Source of the DNA: a virus
Length of the DNA stretch: 64,000 bases
Reading direction: 5' to 3' (one strand)
Virus record (IMG/VR): IMGVR_UViG_3300024308_000016
Coordinates: 124,001 to 188,000 of that record
The translations under genes were made by a program, and so were the position numbers. The notes beneath the pieces are model-generated. The model had not been told where the DNA came from. It saw nothing but the letters and a program-made list of their open reading frames with translations, and searched no databases. Below, piece after piece: positions 1 to 8,910 of the stretch (its first letter is position 1; every line of letters begins with the position of its first letter).

Positions 1-22
1 TAACAGCCTGGCATAGGGACCT

Positions 23-68
23 GTCCCGAGCTCCCGGCGGGGAGCTCAGGATGGGACTCTTTTTCTTT
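23..68 (+). terminator. Rho-independent-type terminator
   Basis: A perfect 8-bp stem (28-35 with 40-47, loop GGCG) is extended by an outer GTCCC/GGGAC pairing (23-27 with 53-57) and followed by a T-rich run at 58-68. It would end transcription of a plus-strand gene lying before the window; the TAA at bases 1-3 could be that gene's stop codon. It lies between convergent genes. Confidence 0.75.
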
Positions 69-436
69 TACCTTTGGGTATCAGGCAGGCGCAGCTTGTT
101 GCGGGCAGTCATGTACACGGAGGTAATAGCCTCCAGCACCTGGATATCGGGCAGCAGCACGTCCATGGACTGCCCCGAGTAGTCCGCTGGAGACTTCAGT
201 CCGTTCAACAGCATGATCACCCGGTGATACTTCGGAGGGATGGAGAAATGGGTCAGCACCGCGAAGAAGTCACCCCTGGCATTGTCGAGAATGCTGTCAG
301 GGATAGGCCGATACTCGGGGCGGCCGGCTCGCTTGAACCATTCCAGGTGAGAGTCCTGCACCTGGATCAGGTCTTTGTCAAAGTACAGCGTCGCATCTGT
401 ATTGAAGATGGAGCCTTGGAAGATTTTCATAGCCAT
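68..436 (-). CDS. Hypothetical protein (122 aa)
   Basis: A small minus-strand gene of unknown function. I chose the ATG at 436 (protein begins MAMKIFQ), with GGGA about 9 bases upstream; a TTG at 451 would add five residues. The product is soluble-looking, with no signal peptide, membrane segment or recognised motif. It is transcribed away from the RNA polymerase beta gene and converges on the terminator at 23-68. It could be a lone early gene, but nothing in the sequence assigns a role. Confidence 0.6.
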   Translation of the reverse strand: MAMKIFQGSIFNTDATLYFDKDLIQVQDSHLEWFKRAGRPEYRPIPDSILDNARGDFFAVLTHFSIPPKYHRVIMLLNGLKSPADYSGQSMDVLLPDIQVLEAITSVYMTARNKLRLPDTQR

Positions 437-462
437 AAGAGCTGTTCCCAATAATAAATAGG

Positions 463-476
463 CACTTACACTTTAC
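463..476 (+). promoter_or_regulatory. Repeated upstream motif CACTTACACTTTAC
   Basis: This 14-base string lies 50 bases before the RNAP beta gene. The same string occurs at 56607-56620, about 42 bases before another plus-strand gene, and both copies continue with a near-identical (T/C)TG. A looser version (CTACTTACCCTTTTAC) lies at 62643-62658, just before nrdA. A phage promoter element is inferred from position and repetition only; the site also lies in the divergent space upstream of the minus-strand gene at 68-436. Confidence 0.35.
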
Positions 477-525
477 TTGGAAACCACGTCAAAGGTTTTC
501 GAGTTTCACTTGAAAGGAAGAAGGT

Positions 526-2703
526 ATGGAGAATCTGGCAGCACAGATTATGCGTGGGGAGTTGCCGCCTCACCTGATCAATGAGCTGCGTCCTGAGTTC
601 GTGGGCGTACACGCCCTGAATCCGGGACTCGCCAGTAACAGCCCATCTCGCTCGACGATGATGAGCTCGCACATCTCTCAGCATTTGGTGACCGAGCACA
701 TGGATATTCCGCTGACCATAGCGGGACCCGAGGTGGAGTACAGCAAATACACCACTGCCAGCCGCATACCCTGCGACTGTACTGTGTTCGACACCATCGA
801 CCGCTATCCGCGCGGCATGAGCGAGAACTCTCTGAAGTTCAATCCGGAAACCCTGGTGTTTTACTGCGATGAAAACACCGGCGAGTACAACTTCATCAGT
901 GTGCCCTACCACGTCAGCCTGCATCAGTATTTCGGCTATAAGAATGTCAAAACTGATGCCATCAACCGATTGACGCCAGGCGCCTTCCTCAAAGAAGGCA
1001 CCGTGTTGGCCGATACACCCGGTAATGTGGGTAAGTTCTATACCGCGACGACCAACCTGAACGTGATGCTGGCCTCGGACGCCGGTGTGGCTGAGGACGG
1101 CATCATCGCATGTCGGGAGTCGTTGGACAAGCTCGCCTACAAGGTGTACGAAAAGCGAACAGCCTCCGTGGGTCTGAAGAAGTTCCCTGTGAACATCGGC
1201 GGGCCCGACGAGTACAAGTGCTTTTACGACATCGGTGACGAAGTTCCCATCTCCGGGGAATTGATGTACCTGCGCGAATATGTGCCGGGCTTGTCGCCCG
1301 TCATGATGAGTCGCAGGGCCACCCGAGAGGTGGACTATACGTTCGACGAAATTGTCTATGCGCGCCAAGGTGCCGTGGGCAAGGTCGTCGACATCCAAGT
1401 CATCGGCAATGCGGACACCATCCGCGCACTGCCGACGGAAATGACTGCGCAGTTCGAGAAGTATCGGCAAGCCGGTATTCGCTTCAATAAAGCGATCCTC
1501 GAGTTGGAAAAGCGCATGATCCGGGACAGTCGCCAACGCTTTGGCACTGAGTATCCCAAGATCAACTCTGCCTTGCAGCGCCTGTTGGTAGACGCTCGTG
1601 CGTTGACTAACCATGACGAAGCTCGCATGGGTAAGAGCCTGCAGCTTCTGATGAACCGAAATGTGCTCGACGAGTATCAAATCGAGTTCACGATCGAGTA
1701 CACCATTGTTCCCGATATCGGGTTCAAACTGACCAGTATTTCGGGCGATAAGGGAGTGATCACCTCGATCCTTCCCAAAAGCCAAATGCCTCGTGATGCC
1801 GACGGAAACATCGCCGATCTCGTCATGGCCCCAGATGGCACTGTAGCGCGGACCAACTATGCGCGCGGCTACCTCATGTATCTGGGTGGCGCTGCCCGCG
1901 ACATGAGCAAGAGACTGTACACGATGACCGGGCTTGATGCGCGCTGCTCGCCTGATGACGTCGAGTACATGGATGACGGACGCTTCAACCACGTGTGGTC
2001 GACGCTTATCCGTTACTACGACTGCATCCATCCCGACTTTGCGAAGGATATGGATGATCTGTCACCAGCAGACAAGCGCACTCATATCTTCGAGTGCTTG
2101 GAGGCGGGAGTGATCAACTTCCGGGATATCGCGTGTCCCAAGCCTTTGCCTGTCGCTGTCATGGACCTGGAGGCCATGTTCCCACAGACCTTCGGGCCTG
2201 TGACACATCAGCTGATCAACGCCGGTGTCACCGAAACCACCGTCAACGCCGTGCGCATCGCACCGCTGCCAATCATGCTGCTGGACAAAACCACTGACGA
2301 CACCCTGGTAGCAGCTACAGCCGCTCATGGTGCTTTTGGTGTTCTTACCAAGCACAACCAGACTGACCGGTACTCCAAGCCGTGGAAGGATTCTCCTCCA
2401 CGAGCACAAGGCGAGTCCGAGAACCGGACATACGCTACCCACTCCATGAGTCCGGAGATGGTAGCGGAGATGATGGACCGCTCCAACAACCCAGCTGTGC
2501 AGCTGGAGATGGTGCGCCAAATCGTCAACAGCGAGACCCCGGGATATATCGAGGACATCGTCGATCGAGACAAGTTCCCTCTCGGCAGCCCCAAGCCTCT
2601 GGAGTTGATGCACAACTTCTTCCAGTGCTACGGTGTGCGCTTCAGGTATGTGGCAGAAGACATGCGTGAAGTTATTAGGGATCACGTCAATACGATGCAT
2701 TGA
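526..2703 (+). CDS. RNA polymerase beta subunit, C-terminal part
   Basis: This is the C-terminal portion of a multi-subunit RNA polymerase beta chain, as in the split polymerases of phiKZ-like phages. Residues 187-198 (GVAEDGIIACRE) match the bacterial GYNFEDAI...SE block. Residues 401-445 (starting KLTSISGDKGVI, then ILPKSQMP and DLVMAPDGTVARTN) match the GRHGNKGV block, whose lysine contacts the nascent RNA and NTP end. Residues 609-635 resemble the clamp-connector region ending ...QQPLGGKAQFGGQR. The ATG at 526 is preceded by GGAAGAAGG. The beta N-terminal part is not recognised in the window, so it should be a separate gene. The beta' C-terminal gene follows after 17 bases, so the two are co-transcribed. 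Whether this belongs to the virion-packaged or the non-virion enzyme cannot be told from sequence alone. Confidence 0.9.
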   Translation: MENLAAQIMRGELPPHLINELRPEFVGVHALNPGLASNSPSRSTMMSSHISQHLVTEHMDIPLTIAGPEVEYSKYTTASRIPCDCTVFDTIDRYPRGMSENSLKFNPETLVFYCDENTGEYNFISVPYHVSLHQYFGYKNVKTDAINRLTPGAFLKEGTVLADTPGNVGKFYTATTNLNVMLASDAGVAEDGIIACRESLDKLAYKVYEKRTASVGLKKFPVNIGGPDEYKCFYDIGDEVPISGELMYLREYVPGLSPVMMSRRATREVDYTFDEIVYARQGAVGKVVDIQVIGNADTIRALPTEMTAQFEKYRQAGIRFNKAILELEKRMIRDSRQRFGTEYPKINSALQRLLVDARALTNHDEARMGKSLQLLMNRNVLDEYQIEFTIEYTIVPDIGFKLTSISGDKGVITSILPKSQMPRDADGNIADLVMAPDGTVARTNYARGYLMYLGGAARDMSKRLYTMTGLDARCSPDDVEYMDDGRFNHVWSTLIRYYDCIHPDFAKDMDDLSPADKRTHIFECLEAGVINFRDIACPKPLPVAVMDLEAMFPQTFGPVTHQLINAGVTETTVNAVRIAPLPIMLLDKTTDDTLVAATAAHGAFGVLTKHNQTDRYSKPWKDSPPRAQGESENRTYATHSMSPEMVAEMMDRSNNPAVQLEMVRQIVNSETPGYIEDIVDRDKFPLGSPKPLELMHNFFQCYGVRFRYVAEDMREVIRDHVNTMH

Positions 2704-2720
2704 TAAACAAGAGAGCCTAA

Positions 2721-4760
2721 ATGTCGAATATCGCGAAAGCACGGGATTTCATTCACATGGATCCCGAGGAAGTGCTGAGTTATCCTAAGCGTTTCCAGAT
2801 GGAGTTTGACAATGGCGAGATCCGGGAAGTGCAGCGCAAGCTGACGTGGGCATCGATGTTCGCGTGGCGTATCTTGAGGAAGTTCCCCGGCACTCCGGTA
2901 CTTCCCGATCACCACTTCCAGTTTATCCTCGATGGCAAGAACCTGCAGTCGAGCACTCATAACAAGTGCGCGTCTAACATCTTCAAGACCATCGTGGGCG
3001 ACGGATTTATCTCGCCGGAAGATCGAGAGGTCTTCCAATACGAGGTGCAATGCTTCGTCAATGACCTGTACAACGGGTTGCGGGAGAAGTCGGGTCGACA
3101 CCTTCAGACCATCGACATCGTGGACTGTATCAAAGTGATGATGCACCCACCAGTGCTCGAAGCCTGGGTAAATGCAGAATCCACCCCTCGTGGGGTGGAC
3201 GCAGTAAACACCGTCATCAAGGATTCGATCTACAAGGACAAGGAGCTCAAGTACAACGGCATGGCCATGGCTATGCGTAGTGGCTCCGTCAAGGCCAACC
3301 AGGTCTACCAATCGGTGGGCGTTCGCGGTTTCCCGAAAGAGATCGATGGACGCATCTACCGCACGATGATCTTGTCCAACTACGTGTTTGGCATCACGAA
3401 CTTATATGAGTTCGCCGCTGACTCTCGTGGTTCGGCTGAGCACTTGATGGCCACTGAGAGCCCCTTGCAGGATTCGGAATACTTCTCCCGGCGCCTGCAG
3501 CTGCAAACGTGTGTGCTCGAGCGTATCGAGTATACTGACTGCGGCACGTCCAAGACCATCCCCTGGCTTGTCAAGCCGTCGGCCTACGACGAGTCCTCGG
3601 GTGATTTCTATCCAGGCGATCTGAAGTTCATGATCGGCAAGAAGTACATCGATCCCAAAACCGGTGGACTCAATACGATCTTCGGCTATGAAAAGCACCT
3701 GGAAGGCAAAACCATCCAAGTGCGTTCGGTGCTCACCTGTGAGCACTCCGACCCTCATGCCGTCTGTCAGGTCTGCTTCGGGATGACGGCCAACAACCAC
3801 TCCCGCTGGGCCAACGTGGGTGTGGTGGCCGCTACCACCATCGTGTCCAAGATCTCACAAAAGACCTTGTCTACCAAGCACCACATTGCATCGGGCCAGG
3901 GCTCGGGCATTGTGCTGAACTCGGCACTGAAGACCTACTTCCGGAGAGGTCCAAAGAACACCGACTATGTGCTGGAGAAAGATACGGCCACCTGGGGTCT
4001 CAAGCTCATCGTACCCAGAGATGGAGCACTGGGACTGGTGGACATCGAAAACATGGATGCCGATCTGGAAAAGCTCAACCCCGAGCGGATCACCGGCTTT
4101 GACATCATCCGGATGGTGGGCAAGAATCCTATCACCGGGGTGGAGTTCTCGGACTCGTTGACCGTGATGCAGGGCAACCGGATGGCGTCCATGAGCATCA
4201 AGCTGCTGCGCTATATCCAAAAGCACGGCAAGGAGATGGACAACCGCAACAACTTCGTGATCGACCTCAGGCACTGGGACTTCAACGATGTGCTGCTGAC
4301 GCTGCCTGACATTCAGGTGTCGTTCTCTGCGCACGGCAATGCGATCGCGGAAGTGATCGAGTCCAAGTTCTCCCAGATCTCGGAGCGCAACTCGGAAGAC
4401 GCACCTCTGCGTGTGCTCAACCAAGTGTTCGATATGGTCACTCCAAAGCTCGATGTGCCTTTTGTGGCATTCGAGTGCGTGGTCTATCCGTTGCAGGTTC
4501 CCCGACAAGGCAGTTACGCAATGAGTCGTGGGTCCCCCAACCCCGTGATGGGCATCGGCAAGGACCTGATCCTCAACCGCTCTATGGGCACAGCATGCGC
4601 TTACCAGGAATGGAAGTACAACATTCTGAGCCCTAAGAGCTACGTCAAGACCGGCAAACCCAGCACCGTGATGGATGTGTTCATCTGTCCGCGTGAGGTG
4701 GTCGCTGAGTTCAAGGCCCGTAAACTGGGACCTCACCGCATCAAGCGGCACGCTTTCTAA
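2721..4760 (+). CDS. RNA polymerase beta' subunit, C-terminal part
   Basis: This is the C-terminal portion of an RNAP beta' chain. Residues 184-222 (MAMRSGSVKANQVYQSVGVRG...) align with the funnel/rim block [21 protein letters not shown]. Residues 233-258 match the [22 protein letters not shown] block. All four zinc ligands are present: Cys274 (in TDCGT), Cys340, Cys349 and Cys352. The following segment (VGVVAATTIVSKISQKTLSTKHH, given here as residues about 366-388) aligns with the bridge/trigger region [22 protein letters not shown], although the normally invariant QSIGEPGTQ core is rewritten. The catalytic NADFDGD motif belongs to the N-terminal half and is absent, so another subunit must carry it. 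Lies 17 bases after beta-C and ends at a strong terminator. Confidence 0.9.
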   Translation: MSNIAKARDFIHMDPEEVLSYPKRFQMEFDNGEIREVQRKLTWASMFAWRILRKFPGTPVLPDHHFQFILDGKNLQSSTHNKCASNIFKTIVGDGFISPEDREVFQYEVQCFVNDLYNGLREKSGRHLQTIDIVDCIKVMMHPPVLEAWVNAESTPRGVDAVNTVIKDSIYKDKELKYNGMAMAMRSGSVKANQVYQSVGVRGFPKEIDGRIYRTMILSNYVFGITNLYEFAADSRGSAEHLMATESPLQDSEYFSRRLQLQTCVLERIEYTDCGTSKTIPWLVKPSAYDESSGDFYPGDLKFMIGKKYIDPKTGGLNTIFGYEKHLEGKTIQVRSVLTCEHSDPHAVCQVCFGMTANNHSRWANVGVVAATTIVSKISQKTLSTKHHIASGQGSGIVLNSALKTYFRRGPKNTDYVLEKDTATWGLKLIVPRDGALGLVDIENMDADLEKLNPERITGFDIIRMVGKNPITGVEFSDSLTVMQGNRMASMSIKLLRYIQKHGKEMDNRNNFVIDLRHWDFNDVLLTLPDIQVSFSAHGNAIAEVIESKFSQISERNSEDAPLRVLNQVFDMVTPKLDVPFVAFECVVYPLQVPRQGSYAMSRGSPNPVMGIGKDLILNRSMGTACAYQEWKYNILSPKSYVKTGKPSTVMDVFICPREVVAEFKARKLGPHRIKRHAF

Positions 4761-4767
4761 GCACCAC

Positions 4768-4814
4768 TGATCCTCGGAGAGCTTCGGCTCTCCGGGGGTC
4801 AGCTCTTTTCTTTT
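4768..4814 (+). terminator. Terminator after the RNAP genes
   Basis: A 15-bp stem (4768-4782 with 4787-4801, UUCG loop, a few mismatches) is followed by CTCTTTTCTTTT. TATG begins at 4813, directly at the end of the T run, in front of the helicase gene. Confidence 0.85.
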
Positions 4815-4861
4815 ATGACCCATGGAGGTTATCCACTGAGAGAATCTTTGAGGTAAACCGT

Positions 4862-7180
4862 ATGACTGTGACTGCTACTAAGCCCAGGAACCCATATGGA
4901 GAGCTCGCCATCTATTCCCACAGCTTCATCGTCAAGGGTCATTGTGACCGGGTGATCAAGGCCGCCCGCACGGTGCTTGATCGCTATAGCGAAAAGAAGT
5001 GGGAGAAGGTCAAAGTCGGAGACGGTGAGTTTGTCAACCGCCAAGTCATCGACAAGCGATACGGGACGGCGTTTCCCGATGGCGTCACTTTCCAGTTCCA
5101 CAAAGGGCAATTCAACGAATTCAAACAGCTGCTGCAGTCCATGGAGGTCTACATCGATGCCATGGACATCTACACAGCTCCTACCTACACGCCTCGAAAG
5201 GTGGAGTACGATCTTCGGGAAGGCCGGGTCCTTCGGGACTACCAAGACAATGCCAAGGAGTTTGCACGAGCCGACATCAGCTCGGGTGACCACTTCTCCA
5301 AACTGATCGCCATGCCCACGGGCACCGGCAAAGCTCTGAGTGCCGACACACTCATGGTCACCCGGGACAAGGGAGTGATCCCTTTAAAGGAAGTGATCGT
5401 GGGTGATGAGGTCATGGCGCCTGATGGCTCCTGGACTGTGGTGTTGGGTGTGTATCCCCAGGGGCTGAGGAAGTCCTGGACTGTCACGTTTTTGGACGGT
5501 CGCTCAGTGACATGCGATGCTGAGCATGACTGGGAAGTCATGAAGAATGGCTGTATGGACACCCAGGTGGTCAACACCGAACAGTTAGAAGAGCTGGTTC
5601 TCAGTGATCCGTACTGCGTGCCGTTCTTTGACCCACTGGTGTACTTCTCTGAGCGAGAGGACTACTACGAGGTCACGCAGGCGTTGGTGACAGCTGTGGA
5701 GCGCTCAGGCTTCATCCACGACGAGCAGTTGTACATCGACTGCCCGACTCCGGAAGCTGCCACTGCTTTGGTCGATCTTGCTCACTCCCTGGGTTCGATC
5801 GCAGCACTGAGTCAGATCCTTGCACAGGGCATGCAAGTGTTGGTGCACAATCGCTTCTTGGCCAAGACGCTGTATGAAGCGATCAATCCAGATCGCCGAG
5901 CAGGGATGACACAAGACGCCTACATCCGCAGGCAAACCAACATCACTGGAGTGCCGATCTCCCGTGTGGTGCCCGAGGATGTGTGTGACATGATCTGCAT
6001 CGAGGTCGATCACCATTCTCACCTGTTTGTGCTGGCCAACTTCATCGTCACCCACAATACCGTCACCAGCTGCGCCATCGCTGCTGAAGAAAAGACCCGC
6101 TGGCTCGTATCTGTATTGCCAAAGTACAAGGACAAGTGGGGCTCTGATGTGGTGGAGAACCTGAACCTCAAGCCCAAAGAGGTGATGATTGTAGAGAGCA
6201 CCGATCAGCTGCGTGGGCTGATTGACATGTGCAAGACCCACGGCACCAAGAAACTCCAACCCGTCATCGTTGTCACCTTGACTACGCTGGCGACATTTTT
6301 CAAGCTGTGGATGAAAGACCCGCAGGGCTGCATCGAGGACTATGGCTGTGAGCCTATGGACCTGTGGCGTATCTTGGACATCGGCACTGTGTCGGTGGAC
6401 GAAGCGCACGAGCACATCTACAGCATCTACTTGCTGGCGATGCACCTGCATGGACCCAAGTTCGTCTCCATGAGTGGCACCATGGTGGCGGAAGATCCCT
6501 TCGTTGAGATGATCCAGAAAATCATCTTCCCGATGGTCAAACGCTATGACCAAGTCAAGATGGGTAAGTACATCGACGTCGAGTTCCTGGGATTCTCCAT
6601 CAAGCGGGAATTCAGGCACAAGATCCGGTGCACGGCGTTCGGTAGAAACGACTACTCGCATGTGGAGTTCGAGAAGTCCATCATGCGCAACAAACTCGTC
6701 CTCAATGCCTGGCTCATCATGATCGAGGTCATGATCAGTTACAGCTACTACGACCGAAGGGTCAAGGGTGACAAGCTTGTCGTGTACGCCGCCACCACTG
6801 ACATGGTCAACATCTTGGTCAACCGCTTCAAGCAAACGTACCCGGATCTGGTGATCATGCGCTACGCCAAGACAGAAGGCGACAAGTACAAAAACATCCT
6901 GAGCGCCGACATCACGGGCTCAACGCTGCAGTCTTCTGGGACCGCGGTGGACATCCCCAATCTCATCACCGTCATCTGCACCACCATGGTCAACTCCGCC
7001 AGGACCAACTTGCAGATGCTGGGACGATTGCGGGATTTGGCCGGCAAGCAGATGAAGTGCCTGATGCCCTTTTGCAAGGACATCCCCAAGCACCGATCGT
7101 ACACGGCGTATCGAGCAGACTTGTTCCAAGACCGCTCTAAGTCCATCAAGACGTTCTACTACGACCGAGATCTCGGTTAA
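4862..7180 (+). CDS. SF2 DEAH-type helicase (UvsW-like) with intein
   Basis: An ATP-dependent DNA/RNA-unwinding enzyme of superfamily 2, most like phage T4 UvsW. Motif I is split: MPTGTGK (151-157) is followed by a 242-residue intein (158-399), and the P-loop threonine is Thr400. After splicing the host protein is 530 residues. Motif II is DEAH (513-516), motif III is SGT (538-540) and motif VI is QMLGRLR (718-724). About 150 residues precede the P-loop, as in UvsW, which has an N-terminal nucleic-acid-binding domain. T4 UvsW remodels recombination intermediates and stalled forks, so a role in replication and recombination is likely. Because the intein interrupts the ATP-binding loop, the helicase should be inactive until splicing. 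It is flanked by terminators, so it is probably its own transcription unit. Confidence 0.88.
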   Translation: MTVTATKPRNPYGELAIYSHSFIVKGHCDRVIKAARTVLDRYSEKKWEKVKVGDGEFVNRQVIDKRYGTAFPDGVTFQFHKGQFNEFKQLLQSMEVYIDAMDIYTAPTYTPRKVEYDLREGRVLRDYQDNAKEFARADISSGDHFSKLIAMPTGTGKALSADTLMVTRDKGVIPLKEVIVGDEVMAPDGSWTVVLGVYPQGLRKSWTVTFLDGRSVTCDAEHDWEVMKNGCMDTQVVNTEQLEELVLSDPYCVPFFDPLVYFSEREDYYEVTQALVTAVERSGFIHDEQLYIDCPTPEAATALVDLAHSLGSIAALSQILAQGMQVLVHNRFLAKTLYEAINPDRRAGMTQDAYIRRQTNITGVPISRVVPEDVCDMICIEVDHHSHLFVLANFIVTHNTVTSCAIAAEEKTRWLVSVLPKYKDKWGSDVVENLNLKPKEVMIVESTDQLRGLIDMCKTHGTKKLQPVIVVTLTTLATFFKLWMKDPQGCIEDYGCEPMDLWRILDIGTVSVDEAHEHIYSIYLLAMHLHGPKFVSMSGTMVAEDPFVEMIQKIIFPMVKRYDQVKMGKYIDVEFLGFSIKREFRHKIRCTAFGRNDYSHVEFEKSIMRNKLVLNAWLIMIEVMISYSYYDRRVKGDKLVVYAATTDMVNILVNRFKQTYPDLVIMRYAKTEGDKYKNILSADITGSTLQSSGTAVDIPNLITVICTTMVNSARTNLQMLGRLRDLAGKQMKCLMPFCKDIPKHRSYTAYRADLFQDRSKSIKTFYYDRDLG
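5333..6058 (+). other. Intein in the helicase P-loop, Ala at position 1
   Basis: An in-frame 242-residue protein intron between Lys157 and Thr400. Block A begins ALSADTLMV and continues with GVIPLKEVIVGDEVM. Block B is VTCDAEHDWEV. Blocks F/G end VLANFIVTHN, followed by Thr as the +1 extein residue. Position 1 is alanine (GCT at 5333), not the usual Cys or Ser, so the first N-S/N-O shift cannot occur and splicing must use a class 2 type direct attack by Thr+1, or fail. The middle (about intein residues 105-190, with ATALVDLAHSLG) looks like a degenerate LAGLIDADG endonuclease; no intact catalytic pair is visible. Confidence 0.88.
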
Positions 7181-7194
7181 CACAGCAAAAGCTC

Positions 7195-7241
7195 CCTCTC
7201 TCCAGCCGCAAGGCTGGAGAGAGGTAGAGCTCTTTTTTTTG
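7195..7241 (+). terminator. Strong, probably bidirectional terminator
   Basis: A perfect 13-bp stem (7195-7207 with 7212-7224, GCAA loop), extended by AGCTC/GAGCT, is followed by TCTTTTTTTT at 7231-7240. It separates the convergent helicase and RyR-protein genes. The A-run at 7187-7190 gives a short T-run for minus-strand transcripts. Confidence 0.88.
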
Positions 7242-7245
7242 TCCC

Positions 7246-7806
7246 TTATTGCAAAGGGATGCCGTAGACACGACTGATGTCGTTGTTGGTAGTGTTGATG
7301 CAAAAGTCCCGCACCCAGTTCACGTCCTGGTTGGTCTTCTCCCAAAGACGGGTGAAGTACGTGTCCGAACGCTCCATGTTGAAGGCGTCGTATGCTCTCA
7401 CCACCAAGTCCGAGATCTTGACGATCTCCCAGAGCGTGCCACCTGGCATCTTGGGGTTCAGGATCTGCGTGAGGCCGTTGATGTAAGTGGCGAAGAAGAT
7501 CTCGTACAGCTTGATGGGGTCAGGTAGATCACCCCAGCTGACGATGATCGGAGACTCCTTTTTGATGGGGTCGTACTTGTCACCGTGCGTCCATCCCTCG
7601 TTGATGAGATTGGAGTACCAGTGGTCGTGCATCTGAGGCGCTTTGGCGCCCGTCTGCATGCAATAGTCCGCCATCCCTGTGATCATGTTGCGCTGCCAGT
7701 AAGGCGTCTCTCCCCAGGTCTTCAAGTTGAAGGGATTGCCCGAGATGTCAGCGAACTGTTTAACAAAGCCGTAAGCCAGCTCCGTCATTGTAAAGAGGTT
7801 GCTCAT
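7246..7806 (-). CDS. RyR-domain protein
   Basis: A 186-residue protein with a RyR-repeat-like core at about residues 62-110: HDHWYSNLINEGWTHG followed by a Lys-rich turn, ESPIIVSWGDLPD and a closing helix. This follows the family pattern (HexW...GWxYGxxxD...KxHPxLxPwxxLP). Prokaryotic and phage RyR domains are known, but their ligands are mostly undefined; a nucleotide-derived ligand has been suggested because of their company in conflict systems. The ATG at 7806 follows TATATAAGGACCGC, giving AAGGA as ribosome-binding site. It is the last gene of the minus-strand block, downstream of the SLOG-like protein. The domain call rests on pattern recognition and needs a profile search. Confidence 0.6.
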   Translation of the reverse strand: MSNLFTMTELAYGFVKQFADISGNPFNLKTWGETPYWQRNMITGMADYCMQTGAKAPQMHDHWYSNLINEGWTHGDKYDPIKKESPIIVSWGDLPDPIKLYEIFFATYINGLTQILNPKMPGGTLWEIVKISDLVVRAYDAFNMERSDTYFTRLWEKTNQDVNWVRDFCINTTNNDISRVYGIPLQ

Positions 7807-7825
7807 ATGCGGTCCTTATATAGAC

Positions 7826-7860
7826 AGCGCCTACCGCCTCCTTGCGGAGGCGATAGGGCT
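7826..7860 (-). terminator. Intergenic hairpin without T-run
   Basis: CTACCGCCTCC (7831-7841) pairs with GGAGGCGATAG (7846-7856) around a TTGC loop, with one mismatch. It lies between two minus-strand genes. No T-run follows on the minus strand, so it may be an attenuator or RNA-processing hairpin rather than a full terminator. Confidence 0.5.
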
Positions 7861-7878
7861 ATCGGAGATGCCCTTGTA

Positions 7879-8910
7879 TTAGGGCTTGCTGGTCTTGAGT
7901 TCCTTCAGACGCGCGTTGTCGATGAAGTTGCGCAGGCGGCCCAGCGCTTCGATCGACAGACCAGTCTGTGCATCAGCGGGGATGGTCACATCACGGGCGT
8001 GATCGGAAGCACAGGCCATCAGCACGTTCATCAGGCGAGTGAAGAGGTTGAACTGCTCGGGAGAGCGGCTCCACTCCTGGCCGCCACGCATGGCGTACAG
8101 AGGCGAGAAGCAGTGGTTGCGGTACTCGCGGAAGTACATGATGGCGATGCGCCACAGGCGATCGAATTCCAGCACGGGAGCGGTTTCCACCAGCTCGTAC
8201 AGCTTCAGGTACAGGCCTTCCTGAGCTTTCCTGATTTGCTCGGGTGTGCGCGGCCGACGAGGGGCCATGTCCACCACGTACTGGTTCAGGAAGTTGATCA
8301 GGCGGATCGCTGTTGGCGTGCCGCGGGCCAGCTCGTTGTTCACCAGGCCGGTGAATTCAGCACTGGGCTGGAAGTTGGCCACGATGACTTCAGGGCTTTC
8401 AGCACGCTTGGCCTTCATGGCGCTGTGCGTGGCCACGCGGCTTTGGTACGAAGGAGGAGAGGTGGGCTCTTCCACCTTAGGTTGCACGAGGGCAGGGGCC
8501 GGAGGCAGCGTGGTTTTGACTTCAGGCACAGCCAGCGTGGGTTCGGGGATGGCTGCGGCGCGCTCGGACGCTTCCACTTGGGTGGAGGGCTCCAGAGCCA
8601 CACGCTGCACGTTCACCACATCGCCTTCAGCGATACCGGCGACTTCCACAACCAGCTTGGTGGCGCCAGGATCGGGGCGATCGACCTTGTCGTCGCCAGG
8701 CAGGCCAGCGGGCAGGTCAGCAGCAGGAGCGCCCAAGGCGCCTTCATCTTCGACCACGGCGGGGGCTGCCGCTTCTTCGGGCTTGGCAGCTTCAGCAGCG
8801 GCAGCTTCGTCACGCTGCTGGGCCAGTGCCAGGGGATCGAGCACTTCGGTTTCGTGGCTCTTTGCACGGCCAGTGAAGCTGGCTGCATCGGGGCGGTTCT
8901 TGCGAGACAT
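7879..8910 (-). CDS. Unknown protein with long Ala/Pro/Glu linker
   Basis: A 343-residue protein of unknown function. Residues about 30-165 are low-complexity Ala/Pro/Glu/Val sequence, probably disordered. The C-terminal 175 residues are a compact alpha-helical domain rich in aromatic residues and arginine (YFREYRNHCFSPLYAMRGG at its centre). There is no signal peptide or membrane segment. The ATG at 8910 lies 3 bases after the stop of the SLOG-like gene, with GGAG inside that gene's end, so the two are translationally coupled. The high-GC third positions and strong codon bias resemble the highly expressed capsid gene, hinting at an abundant protein. Confidence 0.75.
   Translation of the reverse strand: MSRKNRPDAASFTGRAKSHETEVLDPLALAQQRDEAAAAEAAKPEEAAAPAVVEDEGALGAPAADLPAGLPGDDKVDRPDPGATKLVVEVAGIAEGDVVNVQRVALEPSTQVEASERAAAIPEPTLAVPEVKTTLPPAPALVQPKVEEPTSPPSYQSRVATHSAMKAKRAESPEVIVANFQPSAEFTGLVNNELARGTPTAIRLINFLNQYVVDMAPRRPRTPEQIRKAQEGLYLKLYELVETAPVLEFDRLWRIAIMYFREYRNHCFSPLYAMRGGQEWSRSPEQFNLFTRLMNVLMACASDHARDVTIPADAQTGLSIEALGRLRNFIDNARLKELKTSKP

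Noticed and set aside
466-2031. Long minus-strand ORF (521 codons) opposite the RNAP beta gene
   Set aside because: It is the antisense of a clear RNAP gene, with His/Val/Gly-rich composition typical of GC-biased shadow frames and no ribosome-binding site.
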